Positions 52,413 to 62,401 of a stretch of 64,000 nt of DNA are shown here, piece after piece. The notes below the pieces were generated by a model, which was given only the letters and a program-made list of their open reading frames with translations, did no database searches and had not been told where the DNA came from. The position numbers and the translations under genes are program-made. The DNA is from CAWIJJ01 sp963836405 (GTDB taxonomy: Bacteria; Acidobacteriota; Terriglobia; Bryobacterales; Bryobacteraceae): the NCBI GenBank assembly GCA_963836405.1, contig CAWIJL010000007.1, forward strand, positions 496,001 to 560,000, read 5' to 3'. The stretch's first letter is position 1. Each line of letters opens with the position of its first letter.

Positions 52413-52546
52413 GCCATCCGGGTGAACAAAAAGCGACAAACGTTCTCGGGTGGGAACTTACTGCGCAACCAAACACTCCCTTTGGGTGTTTTGGCTACTT
52501 TCTCATAGACGTAAACCGTACCCAAGCGTAAAATAGTTCGATACGT

Positions 52547-55500
52547 ATGGGATTTCCCTACACTCAAGGGTTGGCGTCCCGGGCCCACGTGCGTCAAATT
52601 ACGCTTGTACTCGGCACTTGTCTCCTGGCGGGCTGGATCATCGGCGGAAACATGCGCGCTGCCGGTGAGCCGGCGCCCAATCCAACCCCCACCTTCAAAC
52701 AGTACTGCTTCACCTGTCACGGCAACGGCGCCGCGATGGGCGGAATCAGCCTGGAGCAACTCACCGCTAAAGTCTCCGTAGGCCATGACTTTCAGGCTTG
52801 GGAGAAGGTCGCGGCTGCGCTCGAATCCGGCCGCATGCCCCCCAAAGGCATGCCCCAACCGAGTGACACCGACCGGCAACACGCCGCCGCCTGGATCCGC
52901 GCCGAAATGGAAGCGTTCGCCAGGAAGAACGCGGGCGACCCGGGACGCGTCACCGTTCGACGCCTGACCAGCGGCGAATATGACTACGCCGTCCAGGATC
53001 TGACCGGCTACAACCTGGAAGTCGGCGTCGATGCGACCAGCGATTCAGTGGGAGGCGAGGGATTCTCCAATTTCGGCGACGTTCAGTTCATGCAGGACGC
53101 CAATCTGGAGCGTTATCTGGAGGCTGCCAAACTGGTGGCCGACCATGCCGTGATCGGTGCCGGTCCCGTTGAATTCTATTCCGATCCCGGCAAGACAGGC
53201 TTGGAGCTTTCCGCCGTTCACCGCATCCAGGAGATCTACCACGCCAACGGTTTCCGCACGGTTTCGGGCGAAGGCGGCCGACCTTTCGGGCTGGAGAAAT
53301 ATGGCAAGGCCTTTTACGTCGCCTGGCGCTACCGTCATCGCAAGGCGTTGGGCGAGCCGCAGACCACCGACGATCGCCTCGCTCGCAAAAGAGGAGGCCG
53401 TCACGCCCGCTTTCGTCGAGCACATCTGCAAGGTGATGAACACGCCCGGCTTGGGGTATCCTTCGTCGGAAGTGGCGGCCCGGTGGAAGCAACTCCCGGT
53501 CCCGGCCGGCCCGAATGCCGCGGAAACACTCGCCACGGCACGAAAAGCCTGTGAGGATCTCCAGAAATGGGTCACCACCTGGCCGAGCTGGCTGTTTGCC
53601 CGCGGCGACGTGGCGGCCGGCGGCGCAGGCGACGAGAGCCCCCTCGAGTTCTCCGACCGCACCCTGAAGGCCGAAGCGAAGCACACGTTTCAATACGGCG
53701 GCGGCCGCGGCTGGACGCGGCGGCGGCCGTTTGGCCGGGGACCCGCGAACAGTCCTGTCCCGCCCGCCAAAGTCTATTTCCTGGTTGAGGCCGTGAATCC
53801 TCACGCCCCGGCCCGGCTGATCGTCAATCTGGCACAACCCGACGGTCTCTTTCCGCAAGGCGCCCGTCGGAGGCCGCGGACCCGCTACAGCCGCGGCGGC
53901 TGAGGCAGGCAGCCCGGCAACGGCGGATGCAACAACGGCAGGCGCAGCCGGTCAGGGACGGAGAGGCCAGGCGGGACCGCCCCCGCCGCGCGTGCCGCTT
54001 CGCTCCGTGGTCAGCGCCGAGACGGCGGCACGGCTCAATTTCGGCAAGAGTCTCGACGGCACCGAACTCGGGCCCGACGATTTCGCCTCCGAAGGCAACG
54101 GTCTTCATTCGAAATTCCGCATGCCCCGAAGGGTTCGCCGGCGTCGGATATCCACGTCGATGCCGAACTCGGCGGCACGCGGGACCAGGTGTTCCGCATC
54201 ATCGTCTCCGACCGCGAAGATGGCGGCGCGCGAGGCATGCCCACGCGCGCTCTGCTCGGCGACCCGCAGAGCGCCGGCTACAAGACGTTCAAGCGCCGGC
54301 GTGATGGAACTCGCCACCATTGTTGCCGCCGAATTCCCATAGCGAGCCCACTCCGGCCGACAAGGACCCGGTTCCCGCAGCCCTTCGACAACACCTACAA
54401 CGTCCCCGAGCACGACGAGTTCGTCATCACGGTGAAGTACATCCGCGACGACCGGTTCGTCTACGAGAACATGATCGACGAGGCCACCCGCAAGCGCGTC
54501 GGACCAGGCCTGGAACGACCTGTACGCGTCGTTCGGCTACCACGACACCTACCTGCGCCTGCTCGCCGAGCACTACAAGTGCGACCTGAAAGGCAAGACG
54601 CATCGCGCAGACTGGACAGAGCCGGCCATCGAGGCGCTGCCCGCCGAAGTGCGCCAGTACGTGACGCCGCTGCGCGCGCGACTACGACGACAGTGATGGC
54701 CGCCGAAGCCGCCGCCCGCGCCGCGGCCATGTCGACGACTGCCTCGAGTTCGCCAGCCGCGCCTGGCGCCGGCCGCTCACCGAGAAGGAAAAGCAGCGCC
54801 TGCGCTCGTTCTACGACAAGGACTGCTCACGGAGAATCCGGATCACGACAAGGCCATCCGCGCCCTGATCGCCCGCATCCTGGTCGCGCCCGCGTTCCTC
54901 TATCGCGTGGAGCGGCCGTCGAGCGGCTGCTCCGCTCAAGCCGCTGACCGAGTTGGGAGATGGCCAGCCGGCTGAGCTTCTTCCTGTGGTCGTCCATGCC
55001 CGACGACGAACTGCGCCGCGCCGCCGCCGCCGGCGAGTTGAGCAATCCGCGGGAACTCCAGCGGCAGGTGAAGCGCATGCTCGCCGATCCCAAGGCGCGC
55101 CGCCTCTCCACCGAGTTCTTCGGCCAGTGGCTCGGCTTCTACCACTTCGACCAGCATTCGCGGCGTGGACACCGTCGCGCTTCCCCGAGTTCACCGACGA
55201 AGTGAAGGAGGCGATGTACGACGAGGCGGTCTCGTTCTTCGAGTACATCATCCGCAAGGACCGGCCGGTGCGCGAGATGCTCTTCGCCGACTACACCTTC
55301 CTGAACCAGCCGCTGGCCAAGTATCTACGGCGTGAAGAAGGAGGTCAAGTCCAAGGACGACGTGGAGAATGGTGGACGGCGCGAACGGCTTCCATCGCGG
55401 CGGCCTGCTGCGGCTGGGCGCGGTGCTCACGGCGACCTCGGCGCCGCTGCGCACCAGCCCGGTGAAGCGCGGCGACTGGGTGCTGCGCCGCATCCTGGGC

Positions 55501-56068
55501 ACGCCCGTTCCGCCGCCGCCCGCCGATGCCGGCATCGATTCCGGCCGACGACAAGCTGTTCGGCGGGCTGACGCGTCAAGCAGAAGCTGGAGGCCCACAA
55601 GCGCAACGCCACTTGCGCCAACGTGCCATGTGCGCATCGACCCGCTGGGCTTCCCGCTCGAGAAGTTACGATTCCACCGGCCGCTGGCGCGAGCAAGTAC
55701 TCCGACGGCAAGCCGATCGACGACACCAGCGAGCTCGCCGACAAGACGCGAGATCGACGGCGTCGACGGGCTGCTCGAATTATCTCGGACCAAAGACGAC
55801 GCAGGTGCGCCGCACACTGTCGCACAAGCTGATCGGCTACGCGCTGGGCCGCACCGTCCAGGCTTCCGACCAGCCGCTGATCGACCGGATGGTGGCAAGC
55901 CGGCGGCGATGCCGACATTCTCGCAGACTCGTCGCCGAGATCGTGACCAGCCGGCAGTTCCGCAACCGCGTCGGGCGCGAAGACGCGGTGCCCGCCAAGA
56001 CTGCGGCCGCGACCCAGGCAAGGGCCGCCGTGCAGCCCGTCCCCAACATTCTCCGAGAAGGCAGGTAG
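52547..56068 (+). pseudogene. DUF1587/DUF1595/DUF1592/DUF1588/DUF1585 cytochrome-like protein, interrupted by about 25 indels
   Basis: The first 270 residues are intact: a membrane/signal helix, a haem motif (QYCFTCHGNG near residue 55) and the DUF1587 region (TVRRLTSGEYDYAVQDLTGY). From about 53371 the frame must change about 25 times (23 one-base insertions, two one-base losses), yet the protein remains readable: EEAVTPAFVEHICKVMN, DNTYNVPEHDEFVITVKYIR, FASRAWRRPLTEKEKQRL (DUF1595), ASRLSFFLWSSMPDDELRR and FFGQWLGFYHFDQHS (DUF1592), GDWVLRRILGTPVPPPP and ATCANCHVRIDPLGFP (DUF1588, second haem motif), LVAEIVTSRQFRNR (DUF1585). Corrected length would be about 1166 residues. I think the gene is intact in the organism and the sequence is faulty. 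The product is a large exported cytochrome-type protein of planctomycete/acidobacterial kind, function unknown; TAAAAT at 52529-52534 is a possible -10. Confidence 0.82.
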
Positions 56069-56073
56069 CAACG

Positions 56074-57454
56074 ATGAAGACTCCGAAAAGCACGTTCGCC
56101 GAGCTCCGCAGCTTCCCGGCGTCACTTTCTGCGAGGCGCGGGCGTGGCGCTGGCGCTGCCCTGGATGGAATCGCTGCCGCTTCTGGCGCAGGAGGCAACC
56201 CGGCGGCGGCCAGGCGCGGATCCGAACAAGCCGCCCCTGCGCTTCGCGTGCGTCTTCTTCTCGAACGGCGTGGAGCCCATCCACTGGTGGGCCAAAGGGC
56301 AGCGGCGCCGACATGGAGTTCGGCCCCGCCGCCCTGCCGCTCGACGCCCACCGCGAGGACCTGGTCTTCATCCGCGGCCTCTACAACCACCAGGCCGTCT
56401 ACTCCTCCACCAGCCCGCACCTCGGCCGCATGAACATGCTCTCGGGCGCGACGGTGAGCCTCGACCCGAACGAGATCCGCGTCGGCACCACCATGGACCA
56501 GGTGATCGCGCGCGAATCGGCGCGCATACGCCGGTGCCCAGCCTGGCGCTCGGCATCGAGCCCAACGAGCTGCGCCTCGAAGACGGCCTGTCGATGATTT
56601 ACGGCTCGTCGATCTCCTGGGTGTCGCCCACCAAGCCCGCCACCAAGGAAATCTACCCCGCGCGCACGTTCGACCAGCTGGTGGGCGACGGCAAAGGGCG
56701 GCAGCCTCGACCAGAGCATCCTCGACGCCGTGCTCCAGGAGACTCACGCCCTCCAGCCCAAGGTCAGCAGCGGCGACCGCAAGAAACTCGACGAGTACCT
56801 CGAATCGGTCCGCGACATCGAGAAGCGCATCGATCGCGCATCGAAGCGAGGAGCGGCTGGAAGGCTGGCGGCCGACGCTCAGCAAGCCCAACATGCCGCG
56901 CCCGGCCGACGCGCTGCCGCAGGACGTCCCCGACGCACATGAAGCTGATGCTCGACCTGATCGTGCTCGCGTTCCAGATGGACAAGACGCGCATCGCCAC
57001 CTGCATGCTGAACAACGATCTTTCGCAGATGAACTTCAAGTTCCTCGAAGGCGTCCACGGCGCGCTGCACCTCGACCTGACGCACAACGGCCACGCCCCG
57101 GACCTCGAGGCGATGTACCTGAAGACCAATCAGTTCCACATGCAGCAGTTCGCCTACCTGGTGGAGCGGCTGAAGGAGATCGACGAGGGCGGATCGTCAC
57201 TGCTCGACAACTCGATGCTGATGCTGATGTCCAGCCTGTTCGACGGCGACGCGCACAGCGCCGAGCAGATGCCGATCGTGCTCGCGGGCAAGGCCGGCGG
57301 AACCCTGAAAACGGGGCGGGTTCTCGACTACTTCGAAAAGGGCAACGACAACCGCCGCGCGTGCAGCCTGTACCTTTCGATGATGGACCGCATGGGCGTG
57401 GAGACCGAACGTTTCGGCGATACGGACAAGCGCCTGGAAGGTCTCTGGGGATAG
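56074..57454 (+). pseudogene. DUF1552 protein, interrupted by about six indels
   Basis: Corrected length about 458 residues, the usual size for DUF1552 proteins, which are nearly always encoded next to DUF1592 genes. After one frame correction near 56123 the N-terminus reads RRHFLRGAGVALALPWMESL, a twin-arginine-type signal. Landmarks: RFACVFFSNGVEPIHWW, GLYNHQAVYSSTSPHLGRMN, LALGIEPNELRLEDGLS, ISWVSPTKPATKEIYPA, LDEYLESVRDIEKRI, then an undamaged stretch from about 56935 to the stop (MKLMLDLIVLAFQMDKTRIA, HGALHLDLTHNG, SLFDGDAHSAEQMP). Frameshifts lie near 56123, 56301, 56520, 56702, 56850 and 56932. Substrate and function are unknown. Confidence 0.82.
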
Positions 57455-57504
57455 GGACCCGCCGGTCTCGACCCAAATCGGCGAGAATTGCGGAAGGGCT
57501 TGTT

Positions 57505-58839
57505 ATGCAAATCCGAACTGCAATCATTCTCGCCGCCCTCCTTCACCCGGGTCTGGCGCCCGCTCAGACTTCCGGCGGCACGGAGCATTGGGTGGCAACT
57601 TGGGGGACCGCGCAGCTCACGTATCGAGCCTCCGGGCGCGGTGCGGCGGCGGCCGCGCCTCGTCCCACTCCACCACCGGCGGCGTCCCCGGCGCAGGTTG
57701 CGGGCCCCGCCCGCCGGTTTCCCATTCCGCCCAGCCTGCCGGGCCTCGATAACCAGACGGTGCGAATGATCGTGCGCACGAGCATCGGCGGCGACACCGT
57801 GCGGGTGCGGCTTGCAAACGCGTACGGAAGCAATGCGGTTCGCATCGGCGCGGCGCACATTGCCGTGGTCGCAAAAGACTCGGCCGTGGCCGCGGGCACG
57901 GATCATGTTTTGACCTTCAGCGGCCAGCCTTCCGCCATGCTCTATGCGGGACAGGTGCTCGTCAGCGATCCGGTTCGCCTCAAAATATCGTCGCTATCCG
58001 ACGTGGCCGTGAGCCTCTATTTCCCCGAAACGACGGGCCCGCCCACCAGCCATACCTTCGGGCTGCGGTCCACTTACATCTCGCAGACAGGCGACTTCAG
58101 CGGCGCGCCCGACATCGCCGATCCCGCTGCCACCACGGAGTCTTATTACTGGCTTGCCGGCCTGGACGTGCTCGCGCCGGCCGATGCCGGAACGCTGGTG
58201 ACCTTTGGCGACTCCATCACCGATGGCGATCAATCGACGCCCGGCGCGTACGCCATGTGGCCGGCGATTCTGGCTGCCCGGCTGACTGCCAACCGGTCAA
58301 CCGCGCGCATCGGCGTAGTCAACGCCGGAATTGCGGGGAACCGGATCCTGGGAGATAACAACAGCGGGCTGGCGCGTCTGATGCGCGATGCGTTGTCAGT
58401 CCCCGGCGTCAAGTGGATCAGCCTGCTGGAGGGCATCAACGACATCACCGGCGCAACTCGCAACGGTCAAGCCGGCTTCGGCGCGGGCGACCTGATTGCC
58501 GCCTACCGGCAGGTCATCGACTCCGCGCACCTCCACGGCGTCAAAGTGATCGGCTGCACGCTGACGCCCTTCGGCGGATCGAACGTGTTTACCGAACGCG
58601 GGGAAGCCATCCGCACTGCGGCCAACGAATGGATCCGTAACAGCCGGGCTTTCGATGCAGTCGTAGATTTCGATGCCGCAACGCGCGACCGCCAGGATCC
58701 GCGCCAATTCCGCGCCGAGGCCGATTCGCCGGACATGCTGCACCCTGGCGATGCCGGCTACAAAATCATGGCCGCAGCTTTCGATCCCGCCATCTTCAGC
58801 AGCAGGCCCCGGCCGGCAGCGAAGAAGAAATCGAAATAG
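57505..58839 (+). CDS. Secreted SGNH/GDSL hydrolase
   Basis: 444 residues from the ATG at 57505 with AAGGG upstream; the open frame further upstream is noise over the DUF1552 gene. Signal peptide (TAIILAALLHPGLAPAQ), an N-terminal beta-domain with TVRMIVRTSIGGDTVRVRL (about 85-200), then the SGNH core: TFGDSITDG (block I, nucleophile Ser), NAGIAGNRIL (block II Gly), LLEGINDITG (block III Asn) and DMLHPGDAGY (block V Asp and His). All catalytic residues are present. Such two-domain forms act on acetyl or acyl esters of polysaccharides or small esters; the substrate is open. The C-terminus is Lys-rich. Confidence 0.9.
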   Translation: MQIRTAIILAALLHPGLAPAQTSGGTEHWVATWGTAQLTYRASGRGAAAAAPRPTPPPAASPAQVAGPARRFPIPPSLPGLDNQTVRMIVRTSIGGDTVRVRLANAYGSNAVRIGAAHIAVVAKDSAVAAGTDHVLTFSGQPSAMLYAGQVLVSDPVRLKISSLSDVAVSLYFPETTGPPTSHTFGLRSTYISQTGDFSGAPDIADPAATTESYYWLAGLDVLAPADAGTLVTFGDSITDGDQSTPGAYAMWPAILAARLTANRSTARIGVVNAGIAGNRILGDNNSGLARLMRDALSVPGVKWISLLEGINDITGATRNGQAGFGAGDLIAAYRQVIDSAHLHGVKVIGCTLTPFGGSNVFTERGEAIRTAANEWIRNSRAFDAVVDFDAATRDRQDPRQFRAEADSPDMLHPGDAGYKIMAAAFDPAIFSSRPRPAAKKKSK

Positions 58840-58849
58840 AAGTATCCCG

Positions 58850-59389
58850 CTACTGCCGCGGCAGGGTCTCCCGCTTCGCCTGAGCCTGCCCGGCCAGGTC
58901 GGAAACTTTCATGACACGCGCCGCGCGCGCCACCTGCTGCCACATCGCGGGATCGGACTGCGCCGATGCGAGATCGAACATCCTTTCGACCACCGGCCTC
59001 GCGTCTTCTTTGTTGACCGGATAATGAACCACGTAGTCCGTCAACTCGTCGAATGAGGCCGCCTTGATCATTTTGGCCGCAACAATGGAATGAATTTCGC
59101 GTTGTGCACGCCCCGCCCCGGGGCTTGCATTGGCGGGAAACACGCCGGTTTCCGCCCGCATCACCAACAGAAGTTCCTTTCCGCTGGATGCCTTGTCTGC
59201 CATCTGCCGGATGATGCTTTGCTGCTGCGCGGATTGCGGCGGAGCTGCGCTGCAATCCATGTAAAGGCGCTGCAACTCGGAACTGATCGATTGCTGTGCG
59301 CCGGAGGACTTTTCGTTCGGCGAACTCTGGCACGACGCCAGCGCAAGGACCATCGGCATGGTCAGCAGAGCAAATCGAAACTGCTGCAT
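58850..59389 (-). CDS. Lipoprotein of unknown function
   Basis: 179 residues. Lipobox LASC at residues 17-20 (MVLALASCQSSPNEKSSG) indicates lipid attachment; no Asp at +2, so an outer-membrane location is likely if Lol sorting applies. The rest is helical and polar (QSIIRQMADKASSGKELLLVM, IHSIVAAKMIKAASFDELTDYV), with no motif that I recognise and Gln/Ser-rich spacers. It converges with the SGNH hydrolase gene (10-base gap) and diverges from the multihaem cytochrome gene. Confidence 0.78.
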   Translation of the reverse strand: MQQFRFALLTMPMVLALASCQSSPNEKSSGAQQSISSELQRLYMDCSAAPPQSAQQQSIIRQMADKASSGKELLLVMRAETGVFPANASPGAGRAQREIHSIVAAKMIKAASFDELTDYVVHYPVNKEDARPVVERMFDLASAQSDPAMWQQVARAARVMKVSDLAGQAQAKRETLPRQ

Positions 59390-59441
59390 ATTGGAGAGCG
59401 TACATCCAAAGTGCAGATTTTCAACAAATATTTTTCACAGC

Positions 59442-59470
59442 TTGACGCAGGATTCAACACGTAATAGGAT
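59442..59470 (+). promoter_or_regulatory. Sigma-70-type promoter for the multihaem cytochrome gene
   Basis: TTGACG (59442-59447), a 17-base spacer and TAGGAT (59465-59470), within an AT-rich stretch unusual for this window. Predicted start near 59477, giving a leader of about 95 bases before the ATG at 59573. Best -35/-10 pair seen in the window. Confidence 0.5.
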
Positions 59471-59572
59471 TTAAGGGTCTGAATCGATAAATTAAACTTT
59501 CCGATCAGATTGACGATGTGCTTTGGCTAGAAACCGGGATCCGGCCGTGTAGTTGTGTGCGCGGGGTCTTTG

Positions 59573-62350
59573 ATGGTTCTTCCTGACCCGATCCGTCTCA
59601 CGTTCGCGGCCGTGATGCTGGCCGCGAGCCTCTTCGGCAGCCAGACCGGAGCGCCCAAAAACGAGGACTGCGCGGGCTGTCACGACGGCGCCCCCCAGGC
59701 AGGACGCCGTGAATCCGGCGTGCCCCCAAACTTCAACGCGGCAGCCCTCAAGGCTTCGCCCCATGCGGCGCTCGATTGCACCAATTGTCACGCCGATATC
59801 GCGGAGATTCCGCACCCCGAGAAACTGGCGCGCGTCGATTGCTCCCAGTGCCACCCGGACGAGCAGGCGCAGTATGCCGCCAGCCTCCACGGAGTCGCCG
59901 CGGCCCGGGGCGACCAATACGCGCCCGGATGCAAGGTTTGCCACGGAACGCACAACGTGCTGCGTGCCGGCGCTCCGAATTCGCCCACGTCTATCATGGA
60001 GATCCCCAAATTGTGCGGGACGTGTCACCGGGAGGGCACGGCGGTCAGCGTGACCCGGAAGATCGGGCAGACCAACATCCTCGAGAACTACCGCGACTCC
60101 ATTCACGGCCAGGGATTATTCGAAAAAGGCCTGACGGTGACGGCCGTGTGCACCAGTTGCCACACCGCGCACTCCGTCCTGCGCCACACCGATCCCGCCT
60201 CCTCGATTGCTAAGGCCAATATCGGTACGACCTGCATGAAGTGCCACGGGCAGATTGAACGCGTGCACCGGCAGGTCATCCGCGGGGAACTCTGGGAAAA
60301 AACACCGCATCTGATTCCGGCCTGCGTCGATTGCCACGAACCTCACAAAGTGCGCAAGGTCTTCTACAGTCAGGGCATGGCGGACCAGGACTGCATGCGC
60401 TGCCACGGCGACCGCGACCTGAAGACCACCCGCGGCGGCCAGACGGTTTCTCTGTATGTGGACGCAGCGGCGGCGGCCGCGTCGCGCCACTCGCGCACCG
60501 CCTGCGTGCAGTGCCACACCGGCGGCGATCCGGCGCAGGTACGGGCTTGCGCCACCATGACCCAGAAGGTGGACTGCTCCATCTGCCACGCCGAAGTGGT
60601 GACCCAGTATCGGGAAAGCGCGCACGGCACACTCGCCGCGAAGGGCAGTCCCGATGCGCCCGGCTGCTCGGATTGCCACAAGACCCATGCCACGTTGGGG
60701 AAGAACGATTCCGCCTCGCCCACCTTTTCGCGCAACGTTCCGACTTTGTGCGCCAAGTGTCACCAGTCCGGGCAAAAGGCCGCCTTGCGGTACAGGGGCA
60801 AGCAGGACCACGTCGTCGAACGCTATCGGGAAAGCATTCACGGTAAGGGCCTGCTCGAAAGCGGACTGACCGTCACCGCCAACTGCGCCGACTGCCACAC
60901 CGCGCACCACGAACTCCCATCCAGCGATCCGCGCTCCAGCGTCAACCGGGCCAACATTGCGCGCACCTGCGCCCAATGCCACCGCGGCATTTTCGAACTG
61001 TTCAACGCCAGCATCCACAGCCCGGAGGTCGATCGCTCGGGCAAGCCGCTCCCCGTCTGCGCGGACTGCCATTCCGCGCACAGCATTCAACGCACGGACC
61101 TCTCCGATTTCCGGCTCCACATCATGGACCAGTGCGGCCGCTGCCACAAGGAGATCAGCGAAGCCTACTTCGAAACGTTTCACGGCAAGGTTTCGAAACT
61201 CGGCTACCTGAAGACGGCCAAGTGCTACGACTGCCACGGCGCGCACGACATCCTTCCCGTCACCGACCCGCGCTCTCACCTGAGCCGCGCCAACATCGTG
61301 GGCACGTGCGCCAAGTGCCATACCGGCTCTCACCGTCAGTTCGCCGGATATCTGACACACGCCACACATCACGACCCAGTTAAATACCCGTTCCTGTTCT
61401 GGACGTTCTGGGGCATGAGCACCCTCTTGATCGGCACACTGGTTATTTCCGGGGCCCACACTGCCCTCTGGCTGCCGCGAGCTTTCGAGCACCGCAAGAC
61501 GATCGGCAACGGCCACTCACGCTCGGGCACCTACGTTCGCCGCTTCCGGCGATTCCAGCGTAACCTGCACCTGATGGTGGTTACCAGTTTCCTCGGCCTC
61601 GCGCTGACGGGCATGATTCTCAAGTTCTCCTATGCGGCGTGGGCCAGCGTGCTGGCGCGGCTGCTGGGTGGCTTTGAGGCCGCGGGCCTGATCCACCGCT
61701 GCTGCGCCATCCTGACGTTCACGTATTTCGGACTGCACCTGTTCGACCTCGCGCGGGACCGGAAGAAGAGCGGAAAGACCTGGCGGCAGTTCATCGCCGG
61801 CCCCGAGAGTTTGCTCCTGAACAAAACCGACTGGCGGGAGTTCGTGGCTTCCCTGAGCTGGTTCTTCAAGCGGGGTCCGCGGCCCGACTTCGGACGCTGG
61901 ACATACTGGGAGAAGTTCGACTATTTCGCGGTGTTCTGGGGCGTGGCGGTAATCGGCGGCACAGGCCTCCTGCTATGGTTTCCGACGCTGTTCACGCGCT
62001 TCATGCCCGGTTGGGCCGTCAATGTGGCCACCACCATCCATAGCGACGAGGCGCTGCTTGCGGTCTCTTTCATCTTCGTCGTCCACTTCTTCAACACGCA
62101 CTTCCGTCCCGATAAGTTCCCGATGGACACCGTGATTTTCACCGAGGGCATGCCGCTCGAGGAGTTCAAGCGAGACCGCCCGCGTGAGTACCGGGAACTG
62201 GTGGACAAGGGAGAATTGGAGAACTGGCTCATGCCCGAACCCGCGCCGCGGGACCTGAAGAACTGGCGGCGTCTCGGTTTCACGGCGCTCGCCATCGGGC
62301 TCTCGATGATCCTCCTGATCGTCTACTCTATGCTGTTCTCCTATCGATAG
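59573..62350 (+). CDS. 19-haem cytochrome c fused to a membrane cytochrome b-like domain
   Basis: 925 residues from the ATG at 59573, which puts the signal peptide (IRLTFAAVMLAASLFGSQ) right at the N-terminus; a GTG at 59555 adds six residues. Residues about 30-590 carry 19 CxxCH haem motifs (CAGCH, CTNCH, CSQCH, CKVCH, CGTCH and so on to CAKCH), many within a repeating unit ending SIHGKGLxESGLTVTAxC. From about 600 there are five or so membrane helices with paired His (GAHTALW, RNLHLMVV, GLIHRC, FGLHLFDL, TIHSDEAL, FIFVVHFFNTHF), as in b-type haem proteins. The layout recalls CbcL-type quinol-oxidising cytochrome fusions, but with far more haems. Likely role: passing electrons between the quinone pool and periplasmic or external acceptors. 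Confidence 0.92.
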   Translation: MVLPDPIRLTFAAVMLAASLFGSQTGAPKNEDCAGCHDGAPQAGRRESGVPPNFNAAALKASPHAALDCTNCHADIAEIPHPEKLARVDCSQCHPDEQAQYAASLHGVAAARGDQYAPGCKVCHGTHNVLRAGAPNSPTSIMEIPKLCGTCHREGTAVSVTRKIGQTNILENYRDSIHGQGLFEKGLTVTAVCTSCHTAHSVLRHTDPASSIAKANIGTTCMKCHGQIERVHRQVIRGELWEKTPHLIPACVDCHEPHKVRKVFYSQGMADQDCMRCHGDRDLKTTRGGQTVSLYVDAAAAAASRHSRTACVQCHTGGDPAQVRACATMTQKVDCSICHAEVVTQYRESAHGTLAAKGSPDAPGCSDCHKTHATLGKNDSASPTFSRNVPTLCAKCHQSGQKAALRYRGKQDHVVERYRESIHGKGLLESGLTVTANCADCHTAHHELPSSDPRSSVNRANIARTCAQCHRGIFELFNASIHSPEVDRSGKPLPVCADCHSAHSIQRTDLSDFRLHIMDQCGRCHKEISEAYFETFHGKVSKLGYLKTAKCYDCHGAHDILPVTDPRSHLSRANIVGTCAKCHTGSHRQFAGYLTHATHHDPVKYPFLFWTFWGMSTLLIGTLVISGAHTALWLPRAFEHRKTIGNGHSRSGTYVRRFRRFQRNLHLMVVTSFLGLALTGMILKFSYAAWASVLARLLGGFEAAGLIHRCCAILTFTYFGLHLFDLARDRKKSGKTWRQFIAGPESLLLNKTDWREFVASLSWFFKRGPRPDFGRWTYWEKFDYFAVFWGVAVIGGTGLLLWFPTLFTRFMPGWAVNVATTIHSDEALLAVSFIFVVHFFNTHFRPDKFPMDTVIFTEGMPLEEFKRDRPREYRELVDKGELENWLMPEPAPRDLKNWRRLGFTALAIGLSMILLIVYSMLFSYR

Positions 62351-62357
62351 CTCCGAA

Positions 62358-62375
62358 GCGCCAGGCCGGAGGCGC
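62358..62375. repeat. Palindrome GCGCC-N8-GGCGC with AGGCCGGA core
   Basis: GCGCC (62358-62362) and GGCGC (62371-62375) flank AGGCCGGA, the same core as the palindrome at 39279. It lies between the convergent cytochrome and permease genes. No T-run. Confidence 0.4.
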
Positions 62376-62401
62376 CCAGCGCATCAGTGGCGGCCCGCGA
62401 C

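Noticed and set aside
52547..57454. Programmed frameshifting or ordinary pseudogenes at the DUF1592/DUF1552 locus
   Set aside because: About 31 scattered shifts without a common slippery site cannot be programmed, and the lack of premature stops in the joined sense with strongly insertion-biased changes does not look like natural decay.
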